NCBI GenBank assembly: GCA_041494275.1
Contig: JBGQAM010000015.1
Coordinates: 1 to 27,516 of the forward strand
DNA: 27,516 bases
DNA from: COMBO-56-21 sp041494275
GTDB taxonomy: Archaea; Thermoplasmatota; Thermoplasmata; UBA10834
Direction of reading: 5' to 3'
Below the pieces are notes generated by a model that saw nothing but the letters and a program-made list of their open reading frames with translations, did not search any database and had not been told where the DNA came from. This document shows positions 7,063 to 15,644 of the stretch, in pieces (positions within the stretch are counted from its first letter, which is position 1; every line of letters begins with the position of its first letter). The position numbers and the translations under genes are program-made.

Positions 7063-9378
7063 TCAGCGTCTGCGCTTCAGGAAGATCATGGCAACTGCGC
7101 CAACAAGCACGCCTGCGAGGAGGAGGCCAACCCAGTCTCCAAACTGCGCTATCGCGAACGGCAACTGGATATCCACCGTCTGGGTAGTTGAGCCGTCCGC
7201 CAGAATAGTCTCAGTCGGCTGCACCTCGCCGTACTCCACCGTCACGTCTATCGTGTAACCGATTTCCCATTCGTCCTGGTCGAAGGTCACGGCGTAGTAC
7301 CCGTCGGTGTCCGTGGTCGTAGTCTTAGTCACGATGACTATTTCGCCGTTCTTGATTGTCACGGCGACTTGTGCCCCCGGGATAGGTGTGTCCATCTGGT
7401 CCCTGACTTGACCCTTGATCGTCTTGGTCATCAGGTACTCGGGAATCGTCAGTGGGTAGCGGTCCTCGGAGGCAGACGAGCCGTATATAGTGTAGGGGCT
7501 GTCCACTATGCCGTCGCTGTCTGCGTCTGGCGTTGTCCAGTCGTTCCAGTAGTTGCCGTAGCCGTTTGGTGTCCCAAGGGAGTACCACAGATTGACCGAG
7601 CCATCGTCGTATGCCTGGATGTTCGCGGCGTTGTATTCGCTCCCAGCGCCGTTGTTGTCGATGAATGTGTTCCTCCAGATCATATTGCTGCTGGACCCGG
7701 AATCTATACTTATCCCGTATTGAGTGTTATCGGACAGTTGGTTGCGGTTAATCTCGTTGCTGCTCGACGAGGCGAGATACATGCCATCGTACTCGTTCGA
7801 GCTGCAGTTGTTGTTGCTCAGGGTGTTGTCGGACGAGGAGGAGAGGTATATGCCTTCGCTATTGTACGAGCAGATGTTGTCAATCAGATCGTTGCCACTC
7901 GAAGAGACGAGGTACATTCCATAGTAGTCATACGAGCAGGTGTTGTTGCTCAAGGTGTTGCTATTAGATGATAAGTAGATGTATATGCCATAATCATCGT
8001 TCGAGCTGCAGTTGTTGTTGCTAAGAGCGTTGCTGCTTGAGCGTTGGAGAATTATGCCGATATCGTTGCTCGAGCAGTTGTTGTTGCGTAGAATATTGCC
8101 ACTCGACAAGGACAGACGCATACCAGATAGATAGCTAAGACTGCAAGTGTTGTTGTCGATAGTGTTGCCGCTCGACTGGGAGAGACATATGCCATAATTG
8201 GCGTTCGAGCAGGTGTTGTTGCTGATAGCGTTGCCGTTGCTCGACTGTTGGAGAAATATGCCAATATTGCTGTTCGTGTCCAAGGTATTGTTGCTGATGA
8301 TGTTGTCGCTCGATGAGTAGAGCAATACTCCGTACCGACTGTTGAAGCTACAGTCGTTGTTGCTGAGAGTGATGCCGCCTGAGTCGTATAGGTAGATGCC
8401 GTCGTAGTTGTACCTGCAGGTGTTGTCGCTAACGGTGATACCGTCCGAGGATTCGAGGTAGATGCCGGCCAGATTGTTCAAGCAGGTGTTCCCGCTCAAT
8501 ATGCCGTTCACGCAGCCGTACAAGTAGATGCCGGAATAGCCCGATCCGATCCCGTCGTGGATGAAGCAGTTCCTGACTATGAAATATGCGTCGGTTCCTT
8601 CTATGTAGATCCCTGTCGAACTGGAGGCATCGATGCCCCAATCCTCTATTATGTACGGGTCGTCGATCGTCCCGCTTCCGGACACAACTCCGTTATCAAG
8701 GGTGAAGTCGTCAATGATCAATATCACTATCGGATCATGGACATTGAAGACTTTGATCTCGACTGACCAGTATGCAGTCTCTCCGACGCCATCGGTCACC
8801 ATGACCTCTGCCGCCCATGTCCCCGTAAAGTCGTATTCGTAAGATGGGTACTGCTCGTTGCTACTTCCGCCATCTCCAAAGCTCCATGAGTATGTGTACG
8901 GTGAAGTCCCATCGCTCGGAGTGCATGTGAAGTCCACGATCTGAGCAGCATCGATGGCCGTTGCCGAAGCCGTCCCAGTCACGCTCAGCGAGGGGTTCAC
9001 CGTGATTGTGTCGATACCCTGCGCACCAGATGATCCGCCGAGATCGTCGGTCACCGTGACCGTCACATAGTAAGTCCCCGCGTTGGGGTAGATGTAGGAT
9101 GGGTTCTGATCGTTGCTCGTCCCAATCTCATCGCCGAAATCCCAGAAGTAGTCGTACGGTGGCGTCCCGCCGATCGGATCGCATGTAAAGACCACATTCT
9201 GAGTCGCATCGATCGTCGTCGGCGAGGCTGTTCCAGTCACGCTTAGGTCATCTGCTGACGCAACTCTCAAGAGAGAGAGGGGCGCGACCAACGATCCCAC
9301 CAACAGTAGCGCCACAATCAGGGTTGATCTATATCCAACGGCCTCATTCACTAGAATCATCCGGGGCGAAGATATCAT
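7063..9378 (-). CDS. Secreted PKD / NosD-type beta-helix surface protein
   Basis: A 771-residue cell-surface protein. In order: an N-terminal export signal (hydrophobic stretch about residues 17-38); two PKD domains at about 45-125 and 130-212, each with the P-x-Y-x-Y/W-x-FGD motif; a NosD/CASH right-handed beta-helix from about 225 to 590 with roughly 13 coils of 22-24 residues patterned G-I-x-L-x-x-S-x-x-N-x-[IL]-x-x-N-x-C; a carboxypeptidase-regulatory-like domain at about 655-740 (GQVRDQMDTPIPGAQV); and a C-terminal membrane helix followed by KRRR. It is thus probably exported and anchored facing outward, with a role in adhesion, S-layer association or polysaccharide binding. Most helix coils carry a cysteine in the same place. 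The gene stands alone, convergent with the JAMM gene. Confidence 0.9.
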   Translation of the reverse strand: MISSPRMILVNEAVGYRSTLIVALLLVGSLVAPLSLLRVASADDLSVTGTASPTTIDATQNVVFTCDPIGGTPPYDYFWDFGDEIGTSNDQNPSYIYPNAGTYYVTVTVTDDLGGSSGAQGIDTITVNPSLSVTGTASATAIDAAQIVDFTCTPSDGTSPYTYSWSFGDGGSSNEQYPSYEYDFTGTWAAEVMVTDGVGETAYWSVEIKVFNVHDPIVILIIDDFTLDNGVVSGSGTIDDPYIIEDWGIDASSSTGIYIEGTDAYFIVRNCFIHDGIGSGYSGIYLYGCVNGILSGNTCLNNLAGIYLESSDGITVSDNTCRYNYDGIYLYDSGGITLSNNDCSFNSRYGVLLYSSSDNIISNNTLDTNSNIGIFLQQSSNGNAISNNTCSNANYGICLSQSSGNTIDNNTCSLSYLSGMRLSLSSGNILRNNNCSSNDIGIILQRSSSNALSNNNCSSNDDYGIYIYLSSNSNTLSNNTCSYDYYGMYLVSSSGNDLIDNICSYNSEGIYLSSSSDNTLSNNNCSSNEYDGMYLASSSSNEINRNQLSDNTQYGISIDSGSSSNMIWRNTFIDNNGAGSEYNAANIQAYDDGSVNLWYSLGTPNGYGNYWNDWTTPDADSDGIVDSPYTIYGSSASEDRYPLTIPEYLMTKTIKGQVRDQMDTPIPGAQVAVTIKNGEIVIVTKTTTTDTDGYYAVTFDQDEWEIGYTIDVTVEYGEVQPTETILADGSTTQTVDIQLPFAIAQFGDWVGLLLAGVLVGAVAMIFLKRRR
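7650..8570 (-). repeat. In-frame coil repeats of the beta-helix
   Basis: About 13 imperfect repeats of 66-72 bp coding for the beta-helix coils; the recurring DNA phrase is the Asn-Asn-rich codons before each cysteine (visible on the plus strand as repeated GTTGTTGCT). They are protein-level repeats that have diverged, not a CRISPR or a recent tandem array. Confidence 0.75.
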
Positions 9379-9420
9379 TCCTTGGTCTATAATGGTATGT
9401 CTAATCTGACTTAGGGGCGA

Positions 9421-9431
9421 TACTTATCCAG
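9421..9431 (-). promoter_or_regulatory. Possible TATA element of the surface-protein gene
   Basis: On the minus strand GGATAAGTATC lies about 45-50 bp before the ATG at 9378; a second A/T-rich stretch (CCATTATAGACC, about 9388-9399) is nearer. One of them is likely the promoter core; which one cannot be decided. The rest of the 9379-9555 gap shows nothing else. Confidence 0.3.
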
Positions 9432-9555
9432 CATTGAACAGAACGCGAACTCGATCCGCTGGCTGTGAGGATTCATCCCCGTAGAATTGTCAATCTAGAA
9501 TCATCACACGAGTTCAAGGAGCAGATGGAAGATCGGTTTGATCACTTCGATTCGG

Positions 9556-10782
9556 TCAGAATATCCTGCTCTTAGGGGCTATCGTTCCCCTGACGACCGC
9601 TCCCATGCCGATCATCGTCCCTTCCCCGATGATGGATCCAACATCGATAGTGGCGTTAATGCCCGTCTTGACATCGTCACCCATGATGACCCCGAGCTTT
9701 CTGCGGCCGGAGCTAGTCTTCTGGCCATCCACGACGACCTGGACCTCCTTCTCGTCCAGCCTCAGGTTCGCGACCTTCGTGCCCGCGCCGAAGTTGCATC
9801 TCTCGCCAATTACGCTGTCGCCGACGTAGCTCAGGTGCGGGATGTTGGTCCTGCTCATGATGATGGAGTTCTTGATCTCCACGGCGGCGCCGATCTTGCA
9901 GTGGTCGCCTATCGAGGTGCTCGGGCGGATGTAGGCATTGGGGCCGATCTCGCACTCGTCGCCAATGATCACGGGGCCGATGATGTAGCTCCCGGGCAAT
10001 ACACGGGCGCCATCGCCCACGTGGATGTTGCCGACAACAGTGGCCTTCTCGGACACTTTGCCCTTGATGTCTGCCTTAAGGTCGCCCATGAGTATCCTGT
10101 TCGCCTCGAGCAGGTCCCACGGCCTGGCGACATCGATCCACTCGCCCGTGAGCAGGTGCGTGTAGATGTGGCTCTTGCGCATTAGTATCTTGAACGAATC
10201 GGTGATCTCGAACTCCCCTCTCGGGGACTTCTTTGTCTCCTTGATCGCCTCGAATATCTCCGGCTCGAGTATGTACGCGCCCGCGTTGACCATGTTCGTC
10301 TCCGGCACTTCGGGCTTCTCGTTGATCTCCTTGATCACGCCTGCGTCGACTGTGATGCAGCCGTATCGCTTCGGATCCTCGACGGTCGTCAGGGCCATGA
10401 CGCTCCCCTTGACCTTCTTGTGGTGCTCGATTACGCCCTGGACGCTCTCCTTGGTGAGCACAACATCGCCGTACAGACAGAAGAACGCGGAGTCGACCTT
10501 CTCCTTGATCATGCCTATGGCATGGGCTGTGCCGAGCCGCTCCTTCTGCTCGACGTACTCAATCTTCACGCCGAAGTCCCTGCCGTCACCGAAGTGCTCC
10601 CTGATCCTCTGGGCGCGCCAGCCGACCAGGAGTATGAGGTCCTTGATGCCCGCTTCCTTAAGTGACTCGATGTTGTGCTCCAGGAACGGTCTCCCTGCCA
10701 CTGGTAGGAGGGGCTTCGGTATGTTGGAGGTCAACGGCCGCATCCTGACCCCTTCCCCGGCCGCTAGGATGTAGCCCTTCAT
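9556..10782 (-). CDS. GlmU-like bifunctional sugar-1-phosphate nucleotidylyltransferase/acetyltransferase
   Basis: A 408-residue two-domain enzyme. The N-terminal nucleotidyltransferase has LAAGEGVRMRPLT (residues 6-18) and KPLLPVAGRP; the C-terminal part from about residue 245 is a left-handed beta helix of hexapeptide repeats (IGPVIIGDECEIGPNAYI, IGDHCKIGAAVEI) ending with the conserved IIGEGTMIGMGAVV. Archaeal relatives such as Sulfolobus ST0452 make UDP-GlcNAc from GlcN-1-P. The start is ATG 10782, which overlaps the glmM stop in an ATGA arrangement; the ATG at 10788 adds two residues. Placed just after GlmM, it would supply the next two steps for UDP-GlcNAc used in protein glycosylation and lipid-linked glycans. 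Confidence 0.92.
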   Translation of the reverse strand: MKGYILAAGEGVRMRPLTSNIPKPLLPVAGRPFLEHNIESLKEAGIKDLILLVGWRAQRIREHFGDGRDFGVKIEYVEQKERLGTAHAIGMIKEKVDSAFFCLYGDVVLTKESVQGVIEHHKKVKGSVMALTTVEDPKRYGCITVDAGVIKEINEKPEVPETNMVNAGAYILEPEIFEAIKETKKSPRGEFEITDSFKILMRKSHIYTHLLTGEWIDVARPWDLLEANRILMGDLKADIKGKVSEKATVVGNIHVGDGARVLPGSYIIGPVIIGDECEIGPNAYIRPSTSIGDHCKIGAAVEIKNSIIMSRTNIPHLSYVGDSVIGERCNFGAGTKVANLRLDEKEVQVVVDGQKTSSGRRKLGVIMGDDVKTGINATIDVGSIIGEGTMIGMGAVVRGTIAPKSRIF

Positions 10783-12083
10783 TTGCATGCCCTCTTGACG
10801 ACATCGTCTATATTGTTCATGATACTCCCGGCACGCTTCCCGGTCCTCGCCTCGGCCAGGAGCCTTATCTTAGGCTCGGTGCCTGAGGGCCGGACAAGTG
10901 CCCAACCGTCCTCGTACTGGAGACGGTAGCCGTCGAGCGTGAGTAGCTCGTCGCACTTGAGCGCCATCATCGCCTTGTCGAGGTTTCTGAGGACCATCTC
11001 CTTGAACTTCGGGTTGTAAGAGACCGCGCCCCTGAGCATCTGATACCTCGGGATCTTGGATGTGAGTTCTGAAAGCTTCTTCTTGGAGGCCATCTCGACC
11101 AGCGTCGCTGCGGCCAGTATGCCATCGGGGCAATAGCTCTGATCGGGGAAGATCCAGGTGCCCGAAGGCTCTCCCCCGAACTCCGCCTTGCTCTTCTTGA
11201 CCTCCTCGCTCACAAAGACATCGCCAACGCGTGTCCTGATGATCTTGGCGTCGATGTAGTCGTCTATCGCCATGGACGTGTCGACAGTGACGACGACCTT
11301 CTTCTTCGCGAAGCGCTTGGCGAACAGTGCGAGCAGTTGGTCGCCTCCGAGGAACATCCCCTTGTCGTCGATAGCGACCATCCTGTCGGCATCACCATCG
11401 TGTGCGATGCCCAGATCGGCTTTCATCGAGACGACGGCGTTCTTGAGGTCCGTGAGATTCTCTTCGATCGGCTCGGGCGGCCTTCCCGGGAAGTGGCCGT
11501 CCGGATTCGAGTTGAGAGTGATGACTTGGCAGCCCATCCTCTGGAGGACGATGGGCGTGATCGTTGACGCAGGACCGTTCGCGCAGTCGACCACGACTTT
11601 GAGTTTGGATGTCCCGACGCCAGATAAGATACGGTATGCGTGGGCATCGATGGCTTCGGGAAGAATGTGCTTCTTGCCCACCTCATCCCAAGGCTTCAGC
11701 TTGAACTTCTTCGACTCGAGCAGCTTCTCGACGGCGGCGGACTGCGATACCCCGAATCCAGAACCATCAGGATTCCAGAGCTTGATTCCAGCATACTCAG
11801 GCGGGTTGTGGCTCGCGGTGACCATGACGCCACAGTTCATCGTGCGGGCAGCCTCCGCAAGAGTCGGGGTGGTGACGAGTCCCACCTCGAAGACATCGCA
11901 TCCAGCCGCCATGAGTCCGCTCGACACCGCCGCTGCGATCATCGGTCCAGATGTCCGTGAATCCATCCCGACGACCGCGCATTTCGCGCTCGTGCCGACT
12001 GCCATGCCAATCTCGGCCGCGAGCTCGGGCGTGAAATCCTTGTTGACGACTCCCCTGACGCCGGATGAGCCGAACAGTCGCAT
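10779..12083 (-). CDS. glmM: Phosphoglucosamine mutase
   Basis: A 434-residue alpha-D-phosphohexomutase, here best called GlmM because of its coupling to the GlmU-like gene; related archaeal enzymes may also act on glucose or mannose phosphates. All four motifs are present: phosphoserine loop TASHNP with S91, metal loop HDGDADR (D229, D231, D233), sugar loop GEPSG at 304-308, and phosphate loop RPSGTEPKIR near the C-terminus. The ATG at 12083 is preferred over TTG 12086. It ends in the four-base ATGA overlap with the GlmU-like gene, so the two enzymes are likely made together. GlmS is not in the window. Confidence 0.93.
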   Translation of the reverse strand: MRLFGSSGVRGVVNKDFTPELAAEIGMAVGTSAKCAVVGMDSRTSGPMIAAAVSSGLMAAGCDVFEVGLVTTPTLAEAARTMNCGVMVTASHNPPEYAGIKLWNPDGSGFGVSQSAAVEKLLESKKFKLKPWDEVGKKHILPEAIDAHAYRILSGVGTSKLKVVVDCANGPASTITPIVLQRMGCQVITLNSNPDGHFPGRPPEPIEENLTDLKNAVVSMKADLGIAHDGDADRMVAIDDKGMFLGGDQLLALFAKRFAKKKVVVTVDTSMAIDDYIDAKIIRTRVGDVFVSEEVKKSKAEFGGEPSGTWIFPDQSYCPDGILAAATLVEMASKKKLSELTSKIPRYQMLRGAVSYNPKFKEMVLRNLDKAMMALKCDELLTLDGYRLQYEDGWALVRPSGTEPKIRLLAEARTGKRAGSIMNNIDDVVKRACK

Positions 12084-12225
12084 CAATCAGTACCCCGGAC
12101 ACTCCGATTACCATACGTGACTATATTACATTTCTCGACGGGACTCCACCCAGGTTGGCAGCCTACAATGGTTCTTTCCGCAAGGACCCGTCTTTGTCAA
12201 CTCCGTACGGAAGCTGATCCCGTGA

Positions 12226-12313
12226 GTCCGACATCGGACAATCGCCAGTAGTATTAACCGGCAAGTCGTTTCGGGTGCGAGCTGATGTTTCGGATTGGGA
12301 CATCGGACAATCG
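12226..12313. promoter_or_regulatory. Palindrome plus 15-bp direct repeat before the peptidase gene
   Basis: GTCCGACATCGGAC at 12226-12239 is a perfect 6-bp inverted repeat with a 2-nt centre. A 15-bp word, GACATCGGACAATCG, occurs at 12230-12244 and again at 12299-12313. A TATA-like TATTAA (12252-12257) lies between the copies, upstream of the ATG at 12331. This is arranged like two operator sites for a dimeric regulator. Confidence 0.5.
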
Positions 12314-12330
12314 AGGGGGGAAGTAAAGAG

Positions 12331-14478
12331 ATGAGATTGAGGTATCTTCAAGTGGGCACGGCTCTAGCGATTGTCGCCTTCATGACTGTCGCTTGCCTTC
12401 CGTTGGCAAGAGGCGGCCCTGGGACTACATCGCTATTGACGCCGGAGGAACTCGCCTACGCGAAGTCAGTGGGCAGGGGCGAATACGCCTACGGCATTGA
12501 CTGGACATATTCGTACGAGTACGGGGAATTCGAGTACCCCGCGGGCAGCGGCCTTATGGCATGGAGAGGCGTTGGAAGCGAGCCCGCGCACGAGTACGCA
12601 GACTACCTGGCCAAAGAGATGAGGAACATCGGCCTCAAGGATGTGAAGCAGGAGGCGTTCCCCGCACACTCGTACAATTATGGTGGCGCGTCTGTTCAAA
12701 TCGTGTCGCCAGTTCAGAGCGATGTGTGGCTCGCAGCTGGTCATGGTGGACTTCCTGGGACGCCGACGAACGGGATCACGGCGGACTTGGTCTATGTCGG
12801 GCTCGGGACCAAGTACGACTACGAGGGCAAGGACGTCAAGGGCAAGCTCGTGCTGGTGGATGTGAGCGAGGAGGAGATGTTCTGGCTGCAGTATCCTCAC
12901 ATGGAGGCTGAGGTTCACGGCGCTCTGGGAATGGTGGTCACCTGGGTCGAGTACCAGTTGCTCCCGAACGCTGTAGTCACGCACGACTCCGAGTCAAGGC
13001 CAACAATACCGGCCGTCGACATAAGTAAGGAGAACGCCGCGGTCCTGAAGGACATGATCGCGATGGGTGTGACTCCGAAGGTGAAGATCTGGTGCGATGC
13101 CACGATCGACTACAAGGGCACCGGCTACAACGTCGTCGGGTACCTGCCAAGCGACAACTACGGGACGCCTGCTGACAGGTATGTGCTTGTGGCAGACCAT
13201 TACGACAAATGGTGGTACGGTTCCTCGGACAACGGAGCGGGTGTCGCTCGCTTGCTCGGAATGGCAAAGGCACTTGTCGACTCGCACTACAAGCCCGCTA
13301 AGACCATCATCTTCCTGGCAACAGATGCCGAGGAGTATGGATGGACAGACACGGAGTTCGACTGGGGGCTCGGCGCCTGGTGGGAGATATTCACGATCCA
13401 TCCCGAATGGGCCGGGAAGACCCTAGGGTCCTTCGCCCTGGAGGGCGGCGGGACGATAGGCGCGACGAGCGTATCGGCCTACGGCAACCCAGAGACCCTA
13501 GAGTGGAGGAAGACACTCCTGCCGAAGTTCAACGAGTTCTTCTCGAAGACAGCGCCGTGGTCGAAGTACTACTTCAGAGCGTCAGTGGATACCTTGAGCT
13601 TCGCGAGCACTTGGGCGGACGAGTTCAGCTTCTGCGCCGCTGGTATTCCGATCATGAGCATAGACAGCGCGAGGTCGAACTACGCGGGCTACGACTACCA
13701 CACTAACTTGGACACCATGGCCGGCATCTCCGCTGAAAGTCTCGCAATGAGCATCATATCGAACGGTATAGCCATAATCGAGCTGGACAAATCCAAGGTC
13801 GCGCCCTACAGCTTCCAGGACAGGGCCGCCGACCTGAAGACCACCCTGAACACAAGGTTGATCGGGGCGGCAGGGGTCGACATCAGGCCGATCCTGTCTG
13901 CGCTCACCAAATTCGGGAACGCGGGCGGCGACGTATGGGCGCTGATAGCTTCGTCCAAGACGAAGAACGCGGCTGTGGCGAACGACCTGCTTCTCCAGAC
14001 AGCCTACAAGGTGCTCTCTGAGATGACGACCGTCGGCGGATACACCGTATCGATGTATCCTCACCAGCACTACTTGGACGACTCCTGGTACTTCAGAGAG
14101 GGCATCAAGCAACTGCAGGTCGGGGACATCGACGGCGGTCTGATGTGGCTGTCGTGGGTCTACGGCATGTACACCGGGAGGTTAGTGAGTCCTGAGGTGT
14201 ACCAGTATCTGGTCATCGACAGGTGGGATGATCCGTCGAGAGCGGATTTGTTCTGGGCTACCGGTCGCCTGGCTTATGTGGAGGACTTCTACTCCGAGTA
14301 CCAGTCCCTGGTCGACAAGAAGGCAGCCGGCATCACCGACTATTCAGACGAGATCGCCCAGCTGACTGTGCACTACCAGTCTGTTGTCGGGAATCTGCAG
14401 GCTTCCCTCGATTCGATGGTGCAGACCCTGAACGGAGCGACGGAACTGCTGCTGGACGCCAAGGCAACAATGACGTGA
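12331..14478 (+). CDS. Secreted M28-family metallopeptidase with PA domain
   Basis: A 715-residue exported zinc peptidase. The N-terminus is a classic signal peptide (MRLRYLQ, then a hydrophobic run to about residue 23; a cysteine at 22 might be lipidated but no clear lipobox is seen). A protease-associated domain lies at about 120-255, inserted before the M28 catalytic core at about 265-480: H290 (VADHYDKWW), D300 (SSDNGAGVA), the catalytic pair E334-E335 (TDAEEYG), E371 (EGGG) where many relatives have Asp, and H457 (YDYHTNLDTM). The final about 230 residues are helical and of no family I recognise. It likely degrades peptides outside the cell for nutrition. The ATG follows GGGGGGAAG; the TTG at 12295 is rejected because it would hide the signal peptide. 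It has its own regulated-looking promoter. Confidence 0.9.
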   Translation: MRLRYLQVGTALAIVAFMTVACLPLARGGPGTTSLLTPEELAYAKSVGRGEYAYGIDWTYSYEYGEFEYPAGSGLMAWRGVGSEPAHEYADYLAKEMRNIGLKDVKQEAFPAHSYNYGGASVQIVSPVQSDVWLAAGHGGLPGTPTNGITADLVYVGLGTKYDYEGKDVKGKLVLVDVSEEEMFWLQYPHMEAEVHGALGMVVTWVEYQLLPNAVVTHDSESRPTIPAVDISKENAAVLKDMIAMGVTPKVKIWCDATIDYKGTGYNVVGYLPSDNYGTPADRYVLVADHYDKWWYGSSDNGAGVARLLGMAKALVDSHYKPAKTIIFLATDAEEYGWTDTEFDWGLGAWWEIFTIHPEWAGKTLGSFALEGGGTIGATSVSAYGNPETLEWRKTLLPKFNEFFSKTAPWSKYYFRASVDTLSFASTWADEFSFCAAGIPIMSIDSARSNYAGYDYHTNLDTMAGISAESLAMSIISNGIAIIELDKSKVAPYSFQDRAADLKTTLNTRLIGAAGVDIRPILSALTKFGNAGGDVWALIASSKTKNAAVANDLLLQTAYKVLSEMTTVGGYTVSMYPHQHYLDDSWYFREGIKQLQVGDIDGGLMWLSWVYGMYTGRLVSPEVYQYLVIDRWDDPSRADLFWATGRLAYVEDFYSEYQSLVDKKAAGITDYSDEIAQLTVHYQSVVGNLQASLDSMVQTLNGATELLLDAKATMT

Positions 14479-14523
14479 TGAGCAGGACTTCGTGATCCGC
14501 TCCAGCAAAACCCTTTCCCTTTC

Positions 14524-14532
14524 AGATTTTTC
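14524..14532 (+). terminator. T-rich terminator after the peptidase gene
   Basis: A run of five T (14527-14531) within a pyrimidine-rich stretch, about 50 bp after the peptidase stop and between two convergent genes. Archaeal RNA polymerase terminates at such T tracts without a hairpin. Confidence 0.4.
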
Positions 14533-14602
14533 TCAGACCACTCTGTACGATATGTCAGAAAGAAAGGCAGGAAGTGGTTTGTTGTGGCAATGAACGGGAA
14601 CC

Positions 14603-14980
14603 TCACAGCTTCAGTATGTTCTTCGCCTTGTCCTCGTCGCTGACGGCAAACGCCACATGCACGTGCTTCGAATCCTTGTCGAGCAGGTAGGCAGCGTCTA
14701 TGTTGACGCCTTCCTTTGCCAAAGCCCCTGAGACCCGTGCAAGCTCTCCCGGCTCGTCCTTCAGCTTCACCACAAGCAGGTTCCTCTCGGAGAACTCCAA
14801 GCCTGCATGCCGCAGGCTCTCTCGGCTCTTGTCAGGATCCGCGGTGACTATGCGGACGACCTCTGCATGCGGCTCGGTGGAGATCGTTCTGATGTTCACA
14901 CCGTCCTTGTGCAGAGCTTCCGTCACCCGGGCGAGCTCCCCCGGTCTGTTCGCCAGCTTCACGCTGAATTCTCGCTCCAT
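14603..14980 (-). CDS. Tandem ACT-domain protein
   Basis: A 125-residue protein consisting of two ACT domains and nothing else: FSVKLANRPGELARVTEALHKDGVNI in the first half, and LLVVKLKDEPGELARVSGALAKEGVNIDAAY in the second. ACT domains bind amino acids at dimer interfaces and control metabolic enzymes, so this is probably a free-standing amino-acid sensor; its target is unknown. The start is firm: GGGAGGAAATGA (14985-14996 on the minus strand) precedes the ATG at 14980. The longer open frame to 15082 covers leader sequence. It is monocistronic and convergent with the peptidase gene. Confidence 0.9.
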   Translation of the reverse strand: MEREFSVKLANRPGELARVTEALHKDGVNIRTISTEPHAEVVRIVTADPDKSRESLRHAGLEFSERNLLVVKLKDEPGELARVSGALAKEGVNIDAAYLLDKDSKHVHVAFAVSDEDKAKNILKL

Positions 14981-15368
14981 TTTCTCATTTCCTCCCTTCA
15001 CCGGAACAAGGGCGAGGGTCCCCCATGGCACATGTGCGATGGAGAAACGAACGTCGTATTCCAGTGTCACTATAACGTGCATGCTTATGGTATTTCAAAC
15101 CTCTCGACGAAGAATGGTCAATGCATACACGGATGCATACGTTTGTGCGCTGGCTCGCCGCGGAACGGAGGCTCGTCGGATTCCTGGATCGAGGCGTTTT
15201 CAGAGCCAGCAATGCTGGCTATGACGGCACATGACGACTCTCCGCGTATAGCCAGATATCCCGAAAAACCGAGCCAGCATACGCAAATCATTAAATACCA
15301 TCCATCGTGATACATATCTGGACTGTGCCTGGATGGCATGGCCAGAAGCACGTGGAGGGATGAAAAAG
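14981..15368. other. Intergenic region with repeated 7-9-bp motifs
   Basis: Divergent gap between the ACT gene and a small basic protein gene; no credible coding region. It holds the direct repeat ATGCATAC at 15121-15128 and 15133-15140, and four copies of AGCCAGC in either orientation: 15149-15155 (minus), 15204-15210 (plus), 15214-15220 (minus) and 15272-15278 (plus). The second and third form a hairpin with an AAT loop. The fourth adjoins the TATA-like CATTAAATACC (about 15289-15299), which probably drives the plus-strand gene. Confidence 0.55.
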
Positions 15369-15587
15369 ATGGTAATGGAACCGATAAGTGTCGACAAGGC
15401 GATGGAAATCGCAAAGAAGAAGGGCATAAAACCAGGCCGCGTAAAGGGCACGAACGGAATCCAGTTCACGAAGGGCAGGAACTCCCGCCTGGAGATCATT
15501 GACTGGGACGAGTTCAAGACCACTCTCGGAAAGAGGAGACTAGCAGTCTACGAGAGCGGCGGCTGGATGAAGATAATGAAGAAGTAG
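15369..15587 (+). CDS. Small basic protein, possible nucleic-acid binder
   Basis: A 72-residue lysine-rich protein of no family I can name. It begins MVMEPISVDKAMEIAKKKG, a short amphipathic helix, then passes into strand-like segments (GRVKGTNGIQFTKG, LEIIDWDEF) and ends with SGGWMKIMKK. The size and charge suit a small DNA- or RNA-binding protein, which is inference. The GGAGGG site (15354-15359) is about 9 nt before ATG 15369; in-frame ATGs at 15360 and 15375 are alternatives. Upstream lie a TATA-like box and repeated AGCCAGC motifs, so its expression may be controlled. A T-rich tract (15597-15602) follows the stop. Confidence 0.7.
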   Translation: MVMEPISVDKAMEIAKKKGIKPGRVKGTNGIQFTKGRNSRLEIIDWDEFKTTLGKRRLAVYESGGWMKIMKK

Positions 15588-15596
15588 GGCGACCTA

Positions 15597-15603
15597 CTTT
15601 TTC
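15597..15603 (+). terminator. T-rich terminator after the small basic gene
   Basis: CTTTTTC about 10 bp after the stop at 15587, the form of an archaeal T-tract terminator. Confidence 0.4.
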
Positions 15604-15644
15604 TCAAACCCCTGAAAACCCTTCTTCGTAATTCCCAAACCCTT

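Noticed and set aside
7369..7971. Long plus-strand open frames opposite the surface-protein gene
   Set aside because: They are antisense shadows of the repetitive Asn/Ser-rich beta-helix codons, with low-complexity, non-protein-like translations.
7650..8570. Possible CRISPR array or tandem DNA repeat
   Set aside because: Units are imperfect, 66-72 bp, in frame and fully coding; there is no repeat/spacer alternation. No CRISPR array is seen anywhere in the window.
11272..12120. 282-codon plus-strand open frame opposite glmM
   Set aside because: Antisense shadow; all motifs of phosphoglucosamine mutase are on the minus strand, and the plus translation has no recognisable domain.
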